Shown: positions 1-12,900 of the stretch, in pieces
How positions within the stretch are numbered: the stretch's first letter is position 1
Layout of the letters: each line of letters starts with the position of its first letter
DNA from: Golubevia sp. BC0850
Lineage: Eukaryota > Basidiomycota > Exobasidiomycetes > Golubeviales > Golubeviaceae
NCBI GenBank assembly: GCA_012976225.1
Contig: JAAVVG010000049.1
Coordinates: forward strand, 1 to 51,537
Length of the DNA stretch: 51,537 nt
Direction of reading: 5' to 3'
Notes under the pieces: model-generated
Told to the model about the DNA's origin: nothing
The model's database searches: none
Seen by the model: the letters and a program-made list of their open reading frames with translations, nothing else
Translations under genes and position numbers: made by a program

Positions 1-174
1 AGGGCCCCTTTGCGGAGGTCGAGCGAGCTCTTTTGGAAGATCCAGAGTGAGTACACTTCTGTTCAATCGATACCTCGGTTTGATGATGGGCCAACAAAAG
101 CAAGGGCTAAGCAGCTGATTCTCTATACTTTCCGATCCAACAGATACCTTAAGCGCTACCTCTCTTCTGCATAA
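1..174 (+). CDS. C-terminal end of an unidentified gene (partial, runs off left edge)
   Basis: An open stretch from base 1 to 46 is followed by a clear donor (GTGAGT) and, after a 97-nt intron, an acceptor (CAACAG at about 143). Joining the two gives a frame that reads AEVERALLEDPEYLKRYLSS and stops at TAA 172-174. The piece is acidic and helical-looking and is typical of a protein C-terminus. I do not recognise the family. It is too short for a functional call, and the gene body lies outside the window. Confidence 0.35.
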   Translation, partial: RAPLRRSSELFWKIQSEYTSVQSIPRFDDGPTKARAKQLILYTFRSNRYLKRYLSSA

Positions 175-993
175 GCTCAAAGTGAGGAAACAATCAAGAT
201 TCAGTCGTTTCGCAAGATTCTTTCTTCTACGTCAACCTCCTTTGTAATCGAATCAAACAGTCAAATTTCAAAGACACTCATCATGAAGGTCTCTATAGCC
301 GATTCGACGCTTTTGAGGAACCATCGCAACTGAGGGGGCGGGGGTCAAAGAAGGAAGGAATCGGTTCGGGACACATGTTTTGCCCATTACTAAGGCAGAA
401 GCACATTTAGACTTCAATTCTTATTCATTTTTCATACAACTCAGTCTTAATCGATTTGTTTGAACAGTGGTAGGGAAGTCAAGGTCTGACAGAGCCGAAC
501 ACTTTTTTTCAGTGAGGAGAAGAATTCCATCATTCCTGATTTTTCATTGTAAATTTCTCAAACTGTCCTCTCCGATTCGAGTTTGAGATTCTACCAGCCC
601 TTTCAAGCTTGAGTTGGCCTCCCTGAGATTTGTAAACATCAGATAGTTTCTCAAGACCTTGTTAGCAGATTTATCTGTGCTCACAACTTAATTTGTTTTC
701 GATTGTTCCATTTTCTAGATTATAGGTAAAGACGTTAAAAGTAATCGAAACTCAAAGAGTGGAACTCGATAGCACAAAACTCTAGATGGGAGTCACGAGT
801 CATTCTATGCAATTACAAGCTACCACACTCTTCTCACGGCCTGTCAGCTCACTCCAGACGACTTCAAAAGCTCAAGAGCTTTGCTCCTGAGAACTATCAT
901 TTTTGAGACAATAGCGCCAAAACAAAAGAGATTGGACGCAACCCTATCAGATTAACCTTCTCAACGTTAGCCTTCAACCAATCGTTAGACTTC
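175..993. other. Intergenic, convergent 3' ends; nothing recognised
   Basis: About 0.8 kb between the stop of the left-edge + strand gene and the stop of the - strand TPR/F-box/LRR gene. It is AT-richer than the genes. I see only a very short open frame near 284 and no RNA gene, repeat or mobile element. Confidence 0.5.
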
Positions 994-2996
994 TCATTTC
1001 CGTCCATTCCAACCAGTAAGTACCCTTAGATCTTCGATTTGCGAATAGCATTCCAAATGCGGTTTTGAAAGATCTACTTGGAAGACAGAAATAGAATCCA
1101 CTAAGTGTTGAAGACCATGGGCGGCCAAAGAGATTTTAGAAATCGATCGTTTTTCAAAAGCTGCTTTTCGAGCTGAAACCAGGCGTAGAAAAAGCTCCGA
1201 GCAGTCGTTTTTGAATGTTTGTTCCCATCCATTTGTGCTTCCGGGTGCTTTCATTCCGTCATTTCCTAGCTCCAGATGACTCAAGTTGGGTAAAGCTATT
1301 GAGTTCTGAAATCCTACCTCCTTGCTTTGACTTGACAGAGGAGTTAGGAGACAGACCATAAGCTCCCAGAACTTACGGTTAGAGGTTTGAGGATCGACTT
1401 GAAGCTTGGGAGTCTTGAGTTGTTTTAACCCGCCTACAGCTTTGATGAACCATGCAGCATGACTCTCTTCGTTGTCCCTCCGTTGGTCCTACCATAAGTA
1501 TACTCAAAGCAGATCTTTTGCGTAGTTAACTCAACCAAGAATGAAACGTTTTGAGAGTTGATGCCATTGATATTGCAGCTAGATACCCTCAGAATTTGAA
1601 GGCTCGGTAATCTGAGTGTTGAAAAGCAATCTGGAAGGTGAGGTAAATCTAGCTCTATTAAATGACTTGATTCTCCGCTCGGCCAAACAGTGAATCGAAA
1701 CTCATTTGCTGCTTTGAAGTGGTGAATTTTGACTCGACGTAACTCCTTACAAGAAGTGAGTAGGTTTGTTATAAAGGTCTCATTGATTTCTAGACTTTTG
1801 AGTTCAACCTCTTGTGCCAACTTTAGAAACGATAGAAGATTGCTTCCATACGTGAAGTCGGTTGGACCTTGATGCCAGATCAAAATCCGTAACTTTGTGC
1901 TACTGAACTTCAATTCTCTAGATGCCCTAGATGTGCTGTTCTGTAGATTGGCTTTCTCAACCTTAGAATTTATTGATTTTAAGACTTCTAGCACTGGCGC
2001 GTTGGAAGCTACTCTCCCTCCTACGTAACCTGGATCGCCTTTCATAGTAATAGAGAATGTTTTAAGAGACTCCCAAGAATGAGAAATAACTAAGGAAAGA
2101 GAATCCATCTCAGTCTGAGAAAACTTTTCGCCTACTACCTCCAGCTCCATCGTTTCGATACTGTCTGTTGAGTGAGTCTTGAAATACATTAACCCAGCTG
2201 TAATATTTCTGATTGTTCCTTTCATTTTGAAGATGAGAAACAGTTCTAAGGAATTGAGGGCGGACTTTTTCCAAGTTGAGCAAATAGACATTGCTGTGGC
2301 TAAAGATGGCGAGTCGCAGGCAGACAGAATGCTGATAAAGAGTTCTGGAGATACTTGTCTGAATGGATTAATTCGTTCTAGTGGCTTGATAACTTTCAGT
2401 TGCTCCTTAGCCGTCTCCAGATCCAAGAGAAGGATCGGATCGAAAGCCTTGTTGTGATCCTCGTTTGGCGGCAAGTAAAACTTTGTTGCGCGATGAATGT
2501 ACTGGATTGAGGGGGTCAGATGTACCATCGCTGCTCTCGACTGAAAATGTTGTCAAAGAAGAGTTCAGAACACCATGGTCAACGGGAAGAACGAAAGGCA
2601 GGAGAAGTCTGCTCGTGTGGACCAACCTCGAAATTTCTTGGACTCTGTCTGACAGCAGCCTCTGCATCCTCAAGAGCTGAAGGAAGGTTTCCGATCTTCT
2701 CATTGGCGATGCTTCTGAGATATAGATACCGCGAGCCTTGAACTTCGTCGCATGAGCCGAGAGCATGTGCGTTGGGAGGAATCGAACGAAAGAGCAAGAT
2801 GAGTGAACTGAATATGGACTCGAGTAATAAGATATGTATCTAAATTTTGACTGACCTGTGTACACAGCTCTATGGCAGTCTTGTAATCCAATCTATTGGA
2901 AGAGTCTCGAACTCTTGCTAGCATAGCCTCGTCATCGTGAATGTCATTGGGAGAAGATGAGTGCCCCTCTTCCTTCACGGGAGCCTCATCAGTCAT
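994..2996 (-). CDS. TPR/F-box/LRR protein A (Dia2/Pof3-like architecture)
   Basis: Likely substrate receptor of an SCF ubiquitin ligase, judged from architecture. The start ATG at 2996 opens a 47-residue exon ending in ELCTQ. The next exon (about 2830-2634) reads LYLRSIANEKIGNLPSALED, a TPR-like helix pair. The main exon (from about 2543) holds an F-box at QVSPELFISILSACDSPSL and then leucine-rich segments. A frame change near 1480-1580 can be bridged by a 98-nt intron (GTATCT...GGTAG). The tail (FWELMVCLLTPL onward) then runs to the stop at 994 and matches relative B. The first intron fits only with a weak GAG acceptor, so the exon 1/2 junction is uncertain. Relatives B (18444-20422) and C (32847-34979) share the same order. 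S. cerevisiae Dia2 and S. pombe Pof3 are the known TPR/F-box/LRR proteins; orthology is not shown here. The start lies 305 bp from the divergent Ca2+/H+ exchanger start. Confidence 0.6.
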
Positions 2997-3301
2997 CTTG
3001 AAAGGTCGTTGAAGGTGAAACTTGAAGATCCCAGATTTGAAAGGATAGAAGATGGATATATGGATCCTTTGCTTGCTTTCGAATCTTGTTCAACGCTCCA
3101 GCGTGCGCGTGTCTAAAACGTCAACAATCGCGAGATCTTCTTGGCGATCGTTGAGAGCTTGAGATATTGAGAGACATTGAGAGGAGTCCAAAATTAGGAA
3201 GAGAATCCTCCTGTCCCAACATCTCTTCTTAAACTATTCAGAATTTGAACAGAACTTCAAAAAAGAACTCGCCAATCATAACGTAACATTCGACTCACTA
3301 A
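2997..3301. promoter_or_regulatory. Divergent intergenic region between TPR/F-box/LRR gene A and the Ca2+/H+ exchanger
   Basis: 305 bp separate the two start codons (2996 on the minus strand, 3302 on the plus strand), so both promoters must lie here or overlap the 5' exons. I see no clear TATA box or known operator. Shared regulation is possible but not shown. Confidence 0.4.
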
Positions 3302-5549
3302 ATGGGTGAGTATCTCTGCCACCCGCTAGCTTGGATTCAGGTGGAGGGAGATAGGAAGGAATCTGGATGCTGCAGGAGTCGTGTTGGTTGACGTCAGCGG
3401 ATGGAGAAGAGATTTTGGGAAAGTGATTTCACACTGATATTGATAATCTCAAAGAGGTGGCATGCAATCAGTTTGGGTAGAGAAGGATGCGATTGTGGGG
3501 GGACCTTCTCCTTTGTCCTACCTCCATCACTCAACCTCATGGTCTCCCTGAGAGTACATCCACTAACACTGCTTCCCTGGCTCTCCACTCATCTCATACT
3601 ATACATCTAAGCTTCAAACGAAAGAACACCTTTGGTAGGTGGAAACGGACAGACTGGCCCCGATGGTCTTCCAATGCACGTAAGTCTAGGTCAATCTTCA
3701 CCCGCTGCCTCGAAGCTCCTGTTCAGCTTTGAATTGTTCTTCAATCATCCAATTTGGAACAGGTATCATCGTTTTCTAGAAGGGGCCTTGACGATTCTAT
3801 CTAGCTAGCGTCTAAGCGTCTAATCTCTCCACACGTTTCTCTTTCTTCCTCTCACAGCGACCTGCCTCCTACCCAACTCGGTCCTCCTCAGGATCTGGCT
3901 CTAGGTCACCTCCAAATCTATTCAAGTCATTCTGGTGGCTTTTCACCTCTTCTTGGCTAAACGTGCTTCTAGCTTTCGTTCCTCTGGGATTCCTAGCTGA
4001 GAAACTTCATTGGGCTCCAGTTTGGGTTTTCTCTCTCAATTTCCTTGCCATCATTCCACTTGCTAAGGTAGGTGATTCAGGTGATTCATCTTGAAACATT
4101 TTGACTCGCTACGAACTGCTGAGAAGAAAGAAAGCCCAGATCTGACCTCTTCCGCTTTCCTTCCTCGCAGCTTCTTGGAGATGCTACCGAACAGGCTTCT
4201 CTTAAGCTTGGACAGACTCTTGGAGGTCTGCTCAATGCTACGTGAGTAGCGGGTTCATTTTCTCGAGCGGAAGACACGCGAATTCCGCCCTCCTCGTCCT
4301 TGACTGAACTTTCTCGCCCTCTCCCGCTTCCTCGTTCTCTTTCCTCCCCTTTGAATTTCGATAGCTTCGGAAACGCAGTCGAACTCATCGTAGGAATTGT
4401 CGCTCTATCTCAAGGACAACTTCGCATCGTTCAAACCTCTCTTATTGGATCTATTCTTTCAAATTTACTTCTAGTTCTAGGATGCGCTTTCGTAGCAGGA
4501 GGAATGAACCGAGCAGAATCAGTTTTTCAACAAACAGCGGCTCAAGCTTCAGCTTCTATCATGACCTTGGGATGTATCACAGTAGCTATCCCAGCAGCTT
4601 ACGCTGGATCCAACCGAATGGCTGCTTTCTTCTCTGGAGGTCACGAAGTTCTCAAAGCTTTCGATCAAGCTGACGATACTCAAGATGGTCTACTTTTCAT
4701 CTCAAGAGGAACTTCTATCATTCTTCTAGTCATCTATGCTATCTATTTAGTTTTCCAATTGAAGACTCATTCATTCATGTTTGAAGCTGAAAGTGGAGAA
4801 GAAGAGGAAGAAGAGGAAGTCGCTGAGATGAGCCCTGTTGGAGCTATCTTGGGACTGCTATTGGTTACTGTCGTTACCAGTTTCAGCGCAGACTATTTGG
4901 TTGGAAGTATCGATGTTGTTGCCAGAGATTATGGTATTCCAAAGGCTTTCATCGGAACCATTCTTTTGCCAATTGTTGGAAATGCAGCTGAGCACGTAAC
5001 AAGGTGAGTGGAATAGGTCATTCGGAAGAGGCTTTGAAATTTTGAAGATGGGTAAGAAGAAGGAGGACGACGACGACACGGAAGATTTCGAAGTGGAACC
5101 CAGAGGTTTTCAGATCGTCTTCCAATCGCACACAGTACTAGCAGAATCTCTAACCTTTTCCCACCTTTTTCCAATCCTTCAGTGTCTGGATGGCTTACAA
5201 GAACAAGATGGAAATTGCCTTATCAGTCGCTCTAGGTTCAGTGAGTTAATTAGAAGAGAAGACGAGTGAAGACTGTTCGTCTCTATTTTCAGGATCCTGA
5301 TTCAATTTTTTACCCGACCAGTCTATTCAAATCGCCGTTGGATTGATCCCAACTCTAGTCATTGTCGGATGGGCAATCGGTCAACCATTAACCCTCTACT
5401 TCCAGTCTTTCGAAACTGTCGTTCTAGTCGCCTCCGTCATTTTGGTCAACACTCTAGTTCAAGATGGTAGATCCAACTACTTGGAAGGAGTCATGCTAGT
5501 AGCTCTTTATCTTGTTGCTGCTCTTTCCTTCTGGGTGGAACATGATTAA
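3302..5549 (+). CDS. vcx1: Vacuolar Ca2+/H+ exchanger (CAX family)
   Basis: Exchanges cytosolic Ca2+ for vacuolar H+. Seven exons: 3302-3305, 3639-3679, 3858-4067, 4171-4241, 4365-5003, 5183-5240 and 5322-5549. All junctions are GT-AG and they sum to 1251 nt, giving 416 aa, the usual size for fungal Vcx1. The two alpha-repeat signatures are present: GNAVELIVGIVAL near residue 111 and GNAAEHVT near 314. Each carries the conserved acidic residue of the cation site. About eleven hydrophobic segments are visible. An acidic loop (GEEEEEEE) separates the two halves, as in yeast Vcx1. The C-terminal part has AYKNKMEIALSVALGSS and GQPLTLYF, both typical of the family. The first coding exon is only four bases (ATGG). 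The 3' side faces the truncated 6PGDH copy. Confidence 0.93.
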
Positions 5550-6069
5550 GACCGATAGTTGTGGATCTCAAGCTGATGAGAGCCCTCTTTCCAGGCAAAG
5601 CTCTACTTTCTTTGATCCAGTCTCTCGATCCAAGATCTTTTACATTCTTTTTCAATTTCGATATCTTCAAGTTACTATCTGACGACGAATGAGAAAAAGT
5701 TCGTCATCAGCATACCCACCACTTTCAATCCTTTCACCTCTACTCTACTCTACTCCAACTTGAAACAAGCCTTCCTCGCCAATTTCAGTCGTCTCCAGAG
5801 CCAATCCCTTTTCTCTCCCTCTTCCCATCTCTTTTGTTCCTTTTGTAAAAAATCTAGTTCTTTCTCGTCCCAGAAGGCATTTTCTTCTCGCACTTTTCTT
5901 TTCTGTAGCCCCTCTTTCCTTTTTCTTGTAAATACAGAAGATTTCAAAATGAAACTGTCCCTCGTTGCAGCAGATGGAATCGGGAAGAGAAGTCTGTTTC
6001 TCTCGAAGAAGATGGCTATCCCAATTTTCTTTTGAAGGCAGCTCCAAGAAAGCTTTATGAACCAAACTG
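5550..6069. other. 3' flank of the Ca2+/H+ exchanger
   Basis: 520 bp after the exchanger stop, rich in pyrimidine runs on the + strand around 5790-5930. Probably 3' UTR and spacer. No gene recognised. It ends abruptly at the left arm of the inverted repeat. Confidence 0.5.
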
Positions 6070-6798
6070 AATCGATGCAGACTTCTTCAACAAGGCCATC
6101 CACGATGCCCAAGAGGGATGGAGACGTGTTGTCGCCCAAGCCATCTTATGGGGAATCCCAACCCCTTGCTTCTCCAGTGCTCTCGCCTTCTTCGACGGAT
6201 ACCGTACCGAGCGTCTACCAGCTAACCTTCTCCAAGCCCAGAGAGATTACTTCGGGTGAGTCGAAAGGGAGAACAGATCGAATGAGGGTGTTAAGAATGA
6301 TGGCTTTAGACTTCGTTCTCCAGTGCTCACACTATCTCTCGTATCTACCTTTTCATTCATTCCCTTCACCATCTAAAGAGCTCATACCTTTAAAGTGTGT
6401 CCAGGTCAAGAGAATGAGAAATATCCACTCAACAAGGATATTCACGTCAACTGGACCGGACGTGGTGGAAACATCTCTGCCTCGACCTACCAAGCTTAAG
6501 CGGGGCTCCTTTCAACACTTTTCAATCAAGATTCCCCTCCTCCTTTCCTAATTTTCCCAGCTTCTATCGTTGACTCGACTTTGATTCGAGAATTCGAGAA
6601 GAAGAAGAAGAAGAATGTCTCTCCCTACCCCTTATTAATTAGAAACTCCCTCCTCACTCACTGACTCTCCCACCTGTTCTCGTCTTGTCTCGAATCGCTA
6701 AATACAAAGAAACCATAAAGATCAAAAATCTTCCAGAACAGGGCTTGTCGCACACGTCTTTTGAACGGGCTGAGTGAGAGAGATCGAGGGTGAGAACG
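6070..6798 (+). repeat. Left arm of a 729-bp inverted repeat
   Basis: This arm is the reverse complement of 14114-14842. Compared by eye, I find no substitution or indel over the 729 bp; identity stops at both ends of each arm. The arm holds 11 bases of 6PGDH intron 8 including its AG acceptor, exons 9 and 10, intron 9, and 299 bp past the 6PGDH stop. The loop between the arms is 7315 bp and contains the SCAP gene. Identity in the non-coding parts means the copy is very young, has been homogenised by gene conversion, or is an assembly effect. Confidence 0.93.
6081..6499 (+). pseudogene. gnd1: 3' fragment of the 6-phosphogluconate dehydrogenase gene (exons 9-10 only)
   Basis: Carries only the last two exons of 6PGDH: exon 9 at 6081-6255 ([17 protein letters not shown] onward) and exon 10 at 6379-6499 (ending [11 protein letters not shown]). 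The intron between them is intact. The NADP-binding domain and most of the catalytic domain are absent, so it cannot make the enzyme. Its sequence equals the end of the complete gene at 14413-17091, which lies in opposite orientation. It keeps a usable 3' splice acceptor at 6080, so a transcript reading through from the Ca2+/H+ exchanger could splice into it. That is inference. Confidence 0.9.
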
Positions 6799-6976
6799 GG
6801 GGTCTGGTCCGTGGTCGACTTCTGCCACTGTCACAAGCTCTTTCAGGTCTCGACATTCCTTCCCCAAATTGGCCTCTGAGTAGTTAAATGAAATGAGAAT
6901 AAGGAAGAACATGGTGTTACAATTGCTAGAAATCGAAGAAAATTAACAAACGAAATAATGATTGATCAAACACAGA
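6799..6976. other. Spacer between the repeat arm and the SCAP 3' end
   Basis: 178 bp of single-copy sequence following the inverted repeat. It probably contains the 3' UTR and poly(A) site of SCAP on the minus strand. No gene seen. Confidence 0.4.
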
Positions 6977-9900
6977 TTACTGAGACCCCAAACCAATCGA
7001 TTTCCCTCCAAACCCACCCGCCATAATTCCACCACTACTACCGCTACTAGAGTAATTTGTTTGCGAAATGTTTGCTTTCGAAACTGAAGAAGAGGAAGTG
7101 ATGACGCTACCCTTCCGCCTCTCCAACTCTTCTTCCTTGATCCCTAACCTTGCTATCGAGTTCCCAAATCCAAAGATCAAGGATCCAGAATGTTTTCCGT
7201 TTGTTCTCAGAACTGGCTTCAACTCATTGAATGAAAGAGTTTCTGGATTTAAAAGCGGATTGTATGAGCTTGAGTCGGTCCTTCTGAATCTTGGAGGCTT
7301 GGATTGGAATCTGGCTACACCGTCTGCATCAGAATTGAAAGACGAGTTTGGTGCTCGGTTCCGAATGCTACCACCAGCAGAATTCCTGATAGATGAGGAG
7401 GAATAATTGGAGCAGGAAAGATCTTCCAATTCCTTTAGATCTTTCTCCGTCAGGACTAAACCATTTGACTTGACCCTGATCTCGTTCCCCAATCTCGAGT
7501 AGCCTTGATTCAGACTCAAGCTCGGACTCGAAATGTCTAACTCATTCTTGAGATCCAAAGACCAAGCTTGCCACTTCTTGCCCATTCCAACTTGACTTTG
7601 ATTCGAGTTCTGGTTCCTAAATCTGTTCCCATTGAGATGATGATGATTGGAGCTCGAAAACGTGGAGTCGATCCCGCTTGAGAAATTGTTATTCGTCGGT
7701 GGGAAGCTTGAAAATGGGAAGGAAGAGTCGAACCTCCGAACACCAATCAGGATCGAGTCATCGATCAGGTCAAATCCTCCTCTAAAAGTCGATACGAATC
7801 CTAGAGCTTGAATACCGATTTTCTCATCCCTTATCGAAGCTGTCTGTTCCAAGTTGAGTCCTAAAGGATGGTTGATGCTGGACGATGGGGCGGAAGGTTC
7901 GTCGCCAACCAAGGTTCTGGTTCTGACTCCTCGATCACTCAACCTTCTCCTACTTGCTCCATGGGACGAGAGTGGGAAGGATAGAAGATTACTCGAGCTT
8001 CCGGAAGAGTTCGACGGATTCTGTGGATTGGGAGCTGAATCAGTCAAATGGACTTCGTTCGAGTTGTTCGATTGGTGAGAGCCAGATCTTGAATGTCCAG
8101 AAGGGGACCTCGGAGGGGCTGAATTGGAGCCCGACTTTGAGTTGGTCGTCAGGTTTGACGTGGAAAGAAGGAAAGATGAGCCGGATTGAGGTAGGTTGAC
8201 TTTAGTCTGATTAGGAGAAGACGGTCTCTTGCTTCCATTCCTGCCGTTGCTGAGCCTTGGAGAACTCGCCGGAGAAAAGCCCTTGTCGCTTCCGTCTAGA
8301 CTGAGGTTCAGGTTAAGATTCCCAGAATTAGAGACCGAAATCGAGCCAGACCCTGTTCCAGCAGAGTTTGAAGATTCGATGGAACCAATTTGCAAAACCC
8401 AGGTTCGGTTGCTTGAGCTTGCGAGTAGAACACACGAGCTTTTTGAAGTATTGTGATTGGAAACGAATCTTAGTCTGCTAATCGGTCCGTCATTCAGGTC
8501 TATCGAGTTGATCAGATTCCCGCCAGAGAAGTTAAAGATGGAGATCCTTCCACTAGTCGATCCTGTTGCTAGAACTTCCACGAGGCTTGGAGACGTCGGA
8601 GTCAAAGTGGAGGGTGAAGTCGAGGAAGATGAGAAAGAGGTGTCGTCCAGAGACTCCGGAAAGATAGCAGGCGGAAGTTCTTCCTCTGCGTCGACGAGAC
8701 CTTCGGGTCCCTCACTTGTTTCCCTTAGCTTCCTCAGAGATGGACTATTGCTGAACGTCGGCGGACTCGAATCTGGTTCCCCATTCAATCGGATCGGATT
8801 CTGTTGAGGAGTTGGACTTGCATCTTCTTCCTTGCCTTCAAGAGTCTTGCTTGCTTCCGATTCATCCCTAGCCTCAACCTTGCCATTGATCTTGATCGTA
8901 GAGGGTAAGACTCGTTTGACCTTCAACTCAAACACCGCTGCACATTTGAATTGACCACCGCTTTGACTTCTACACTCCCGATCTCTATCTACGATTCCCA
9001 CTGATTCCGTTGGAGAAGAGTTAACGGAGACTCTCAGTCTCCAGGCTTCATCTCGATCGTCTCTTTCAAAGATTTCCAGCTTTGAATCTTCGACGTTGGG
9101 CAAAGAACTTAGAGAAGCCATAGCGACCATTTCTCTTTGATAGAACCTGTCTTCTTCGTCCTCCTCGAGAGTCATTCCATCAACAGAATTGACCTCTCTC
9201 TCATCGAGGTTCAATGATGATTTCTTCATGAAGCTCCGTCCATTGGTCGAAGAAGTGTTCGAGTTCGATCTGTTCTTGGATCCTGAGGTTGATTGTCGGC
9301 TCTTTCTACCCGAACCTTCGACTTCGAAACCAATCCAACTACTTCCAGCTCTAGAATTGATTCGAAGTTGTGGAGATCCACCTCCTGGAAGCCATTCCCA
9401 AGCAGAGCCATCTTTGTGGATAGACAAGAGAGAGACTGACTGAGACCTTTCCAGAGCATTCCTTTCGTGAGTTGCGAGAAATTGAACTCTTGAATTTGGG
9501 AAACCGTTTGATTTCAGAAGACCTTCGTGATTTGCTGTCGAATTGAGACCCAAGACTAGCTGGCTGGCATTTGCTTGTCGAATGAATGCAGGCGATGAGG
9601 ATGAAAAGGAAGGATGGGACTGAGATTGATTCTCGGAAGAAGCACTCCAGAAGGGCTTGAGACTAGCTAAAGAGATAAGAGTGACTTGACCGGAACTCTG
9701 ACCAACAGCAATGACTCTTGCTCGAGAATGGACAGCTAAAGCAGTGACTCGACTCTGGTCTCCAAGCCCTTTGGAAAAGCTAGAGTTGCCTAGATGGAAC
9801 CTTTCTAAAGATCGTTTGGGAGATCTCCAGATTCCAAGATTCGAATCGACATCAGACGAGAGCACGACTCCATCTGATTCAGCGATGAGGTCGATGTCGG

Positions 9901-12900
9901 TCTCGAAGCTTGCTTTTGAGAGGACCAAATCGATCCAGGAATTTCTCAGACCTTCCGAGTTGAAGAAATCTCTTGACTCTCCGTCTTCATCTTGACGATC
10001 CCTGTTTGAACCTAAATCTTCGTCGTAATCACTTCCAATATCAGTATCAGCTTCTATCTTGTCATCTTGAGCAGCCAGCATATCGGTATCCTTCAATAGA
10101 TAAAGCAGCAGTCCCCAAAGTAAACCAGTAGTTCCAGCGATGGGGAGCACGACCAGCTTAGCGAACCAAATGAAAGCTCTGATTCTAGGTCTGAACAAAG
10201 CCCAGCCTGCGAAAGAGACGTGTTTGGATGGATTCGCATTAGGAGCTCTTAAAGATAGGATCGTCCAGGGCTCAATGATGATCTTGACTTGAGGAGAACC
10301 GTCAGGGTTTAAAGCAGCCCAGAAGGAAGCTGAAGGCGACGATGCCCACCAAGGCTCTATTGACTTGAAAGGGCCAGCTCCTAGATGCGACAGAGGGTCG
10401 AATCCTCCATTGTTTGAAGATGAAAGTGAAGGAGAAGGGGTGATTGGATTCGGAGATGAGAGTTCAGATTCTAAACTTGATGGCATCCAGTTTGGAAACT
10501 CGTCCTTTGAATTGAAAGCGTAGGATCTGAGCATTGGATAACCGGTTCCGTAGTATAGATAAAGCCCAAACATCAACGCAAGCATCAGTGAAAGAGATGC
10601 TGTTCTAGCTGTCCTAGCTCTCCAAACCGCTCTGGCGCTGGTTTTGATGAAGGAAGACGAGTCTGAGGATTTGTTGGATTTCCGATTCGAGATTGAGTCT
10701 TCTGTCACCTCTTTGAGTGGTGAATCTCCTAAGCTTCTACCTTCTCCTTGGGATAGCAGATCCGCCAGCTGATGAGCAGGGTGAAGAGAGGAGAAACAAA
10801 AGGGGAAAGGTTCGGAGTCAGACCACATTTTCTCCGCTGCCTTCATTCCAGTGCAAACAAAACTCACCTCCAACCTCTGCATGTCGATCGAGAGAACAGT
10901 GATGAAGAAAGTCATCTGCATGAAATAATCCATAATCAAACTTAAGATAGCGAAGATGCAAAATTCTCTGACAGCACCGACATTGACTCCAAAGGCAATG
11001 CAAATCAACAAGAAGATATCCGAAAAGACAGTCACAGTAATCGGAACGGCAACTTTTCGTAAACCTTTTGCGATTCTTGAAGGGACATTAAGTGAGACTG
11101 GAGTGTTGACAATAGCTTCTATTAAGACTGACATATTCTCAGATCCAACTACTACGATTACGAAAGGTAAGATCTCCCAAGGAACTAAATTTAACCTGAT
11201 TCCTAGCAAAGCACAAAGAGAGATCGACATGATCATCGAGATGAGCAGTTCCGTTGCTCCAGTGAAAGCAATTCCAAAACGGGAATGAACTCGTCGAGTG
11301 TTGATCAGTCCTCGGATGATGTAGATGAGAACGAATCCGTAAGCTGCAGCGAGGAAGACTTGAGGGAATGGGATTCCGGCAGAGGGATGCGTGGGCGTGA
11401 ACTGAGAAAGGGAAAGAGAAGAGTTTTTGAGAAGAGATGAAAGGTCAGAGGAAGAGCACGGTTGCATGCACTCTACTTTCTGAGAGGGTCTCCTCTCTCC
11501 TATTTCTTCCATGCTGAAACTTACATTCAGAAGAACTTCTTTGGGAGCGGAATGCTCGCTTGGAATGATTCGAACTTGACCATTAGTAACATTCCTAAGC
11601 ATTCTCATCCAGTCACTGTGCTCCGGACTTAGACCCTCTAGAGTCTTCGCATTCCGAATTGCATAACCATTGTTGAACCGAATGTTATGCTTTCCCCTGT
11701 TGCTTCCTTTTCCTTTTCCTCTGCTGTCAGCTATTTCCTTATCCATCCTATCCTCGTCACATTCAAACCCGCCTTCAACTTCTAAGAAGAAAGTCAAAGC
11801 CAAATGTTCAGCTCTAGGAAGCTTTGAGAATAAATGCCATCTTCCAGCTAGAGTCGATGTAATAGAGAGAGGAATTCCGGAAACGGTCTTGTTGAGATCT
11901 GATCGCAAGGGAATCCATTCGGGCGAGGAGAGGGAATTGAGGTAGGATTGATCTTTGAGGTAATAATCTAAAGGAGATAGTGAGAGGCATGATGGAGAAG
12001 GGGATGAAGAGGAATTCGAGGGTGAGGATAGGACGCATTGAAGATGACTTGAGGAAGCAGATGCCCTGGAGCTTGAAGTTAATTTGGAAGTTGCTCGAGG
12101 ACGAGAAGTACTCTCCACGGAGGAATCTGAATACAACCCTCCTTCTTGCGAGGTGGGATAGCTCTGATTCTGCACCTCAGCTTGAGGTTTTTGAGCGATA
12201 TTTTGAGGGATAAGATTAGGAGAGTAAGAAGAAGCGGCTTCGATGGTCCGCTGTAGTTGTAGAGCAGAAGATAGAATTGGAATTTGTAGGACTCCATTCC
12301 GAGGACCTGAGCCTTTCAGGATGTCATCTGCCGTCACGAAGACATGTTCGATCCTGACTGTCCTGCACTTCCGTTTCTTCTTGCTAGATATTGAAGAGGT
12401 CGGAGAGGTCAGATCTTCCTCGGATGGACGAGAGGCATCTTTCAATCTTGAGCCTTCCAACTTTCCATCGTTTTCGCCTTCGAGATGCGTCGACTTGAAC
12501 CTATACCTCTCTTCATCTCCTTCATCTTCCTCTCCAAATTCCAATAGATCCAAATTGCTCTTGTCCCCCTTCAAGAACCCACCAGCACCTTCATTTCCAT
12601 TCCAAGCTTTTGAATCCCTAAAGTCCATAGCCCTCAGATCTTTGGCATCATCCCAAATCATCCTTAGATCTCTGATTGAATTGTGATGTTCTCTACCTGA
12701 GATGAATGAGTCCATGAAAGGAGTCGATAGAGATCTCCAGACTGAGGCTGCATCTCCTCTAGTTACTCCGGGCCCTCCTTTCGAAGACCAGAAGTAGATA
12801 CCTACTGCCTGTGGGTGCGTGAGGAAGGGTCAGAATAGAGTTCAAGGGAGAATCAAAGGGGAAGAGAACGGGATAATAAGGGCAGAGAAGCGGTTACTAA

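Noticed and set aside
6057-6551. 164-codon frame on the + strand, and its twin at 14361-14837 (-), as a duplicated novel small protein
   Set aside because: Both are shifted-frame readings of 6PGDH exons 9-10, intron 9 and 3' flank. The true frame gives [13 protein letters not shown] and [11 protein letters not shown], so no novel protein is needed.
6780-6850. Continuation of the inverted repeat beyond 6798 as diverged sequence
   Set aside because: A few matches (TGGTC.ACTT.TG) appear with a small gap, but they are too short to tell from chance by eye.
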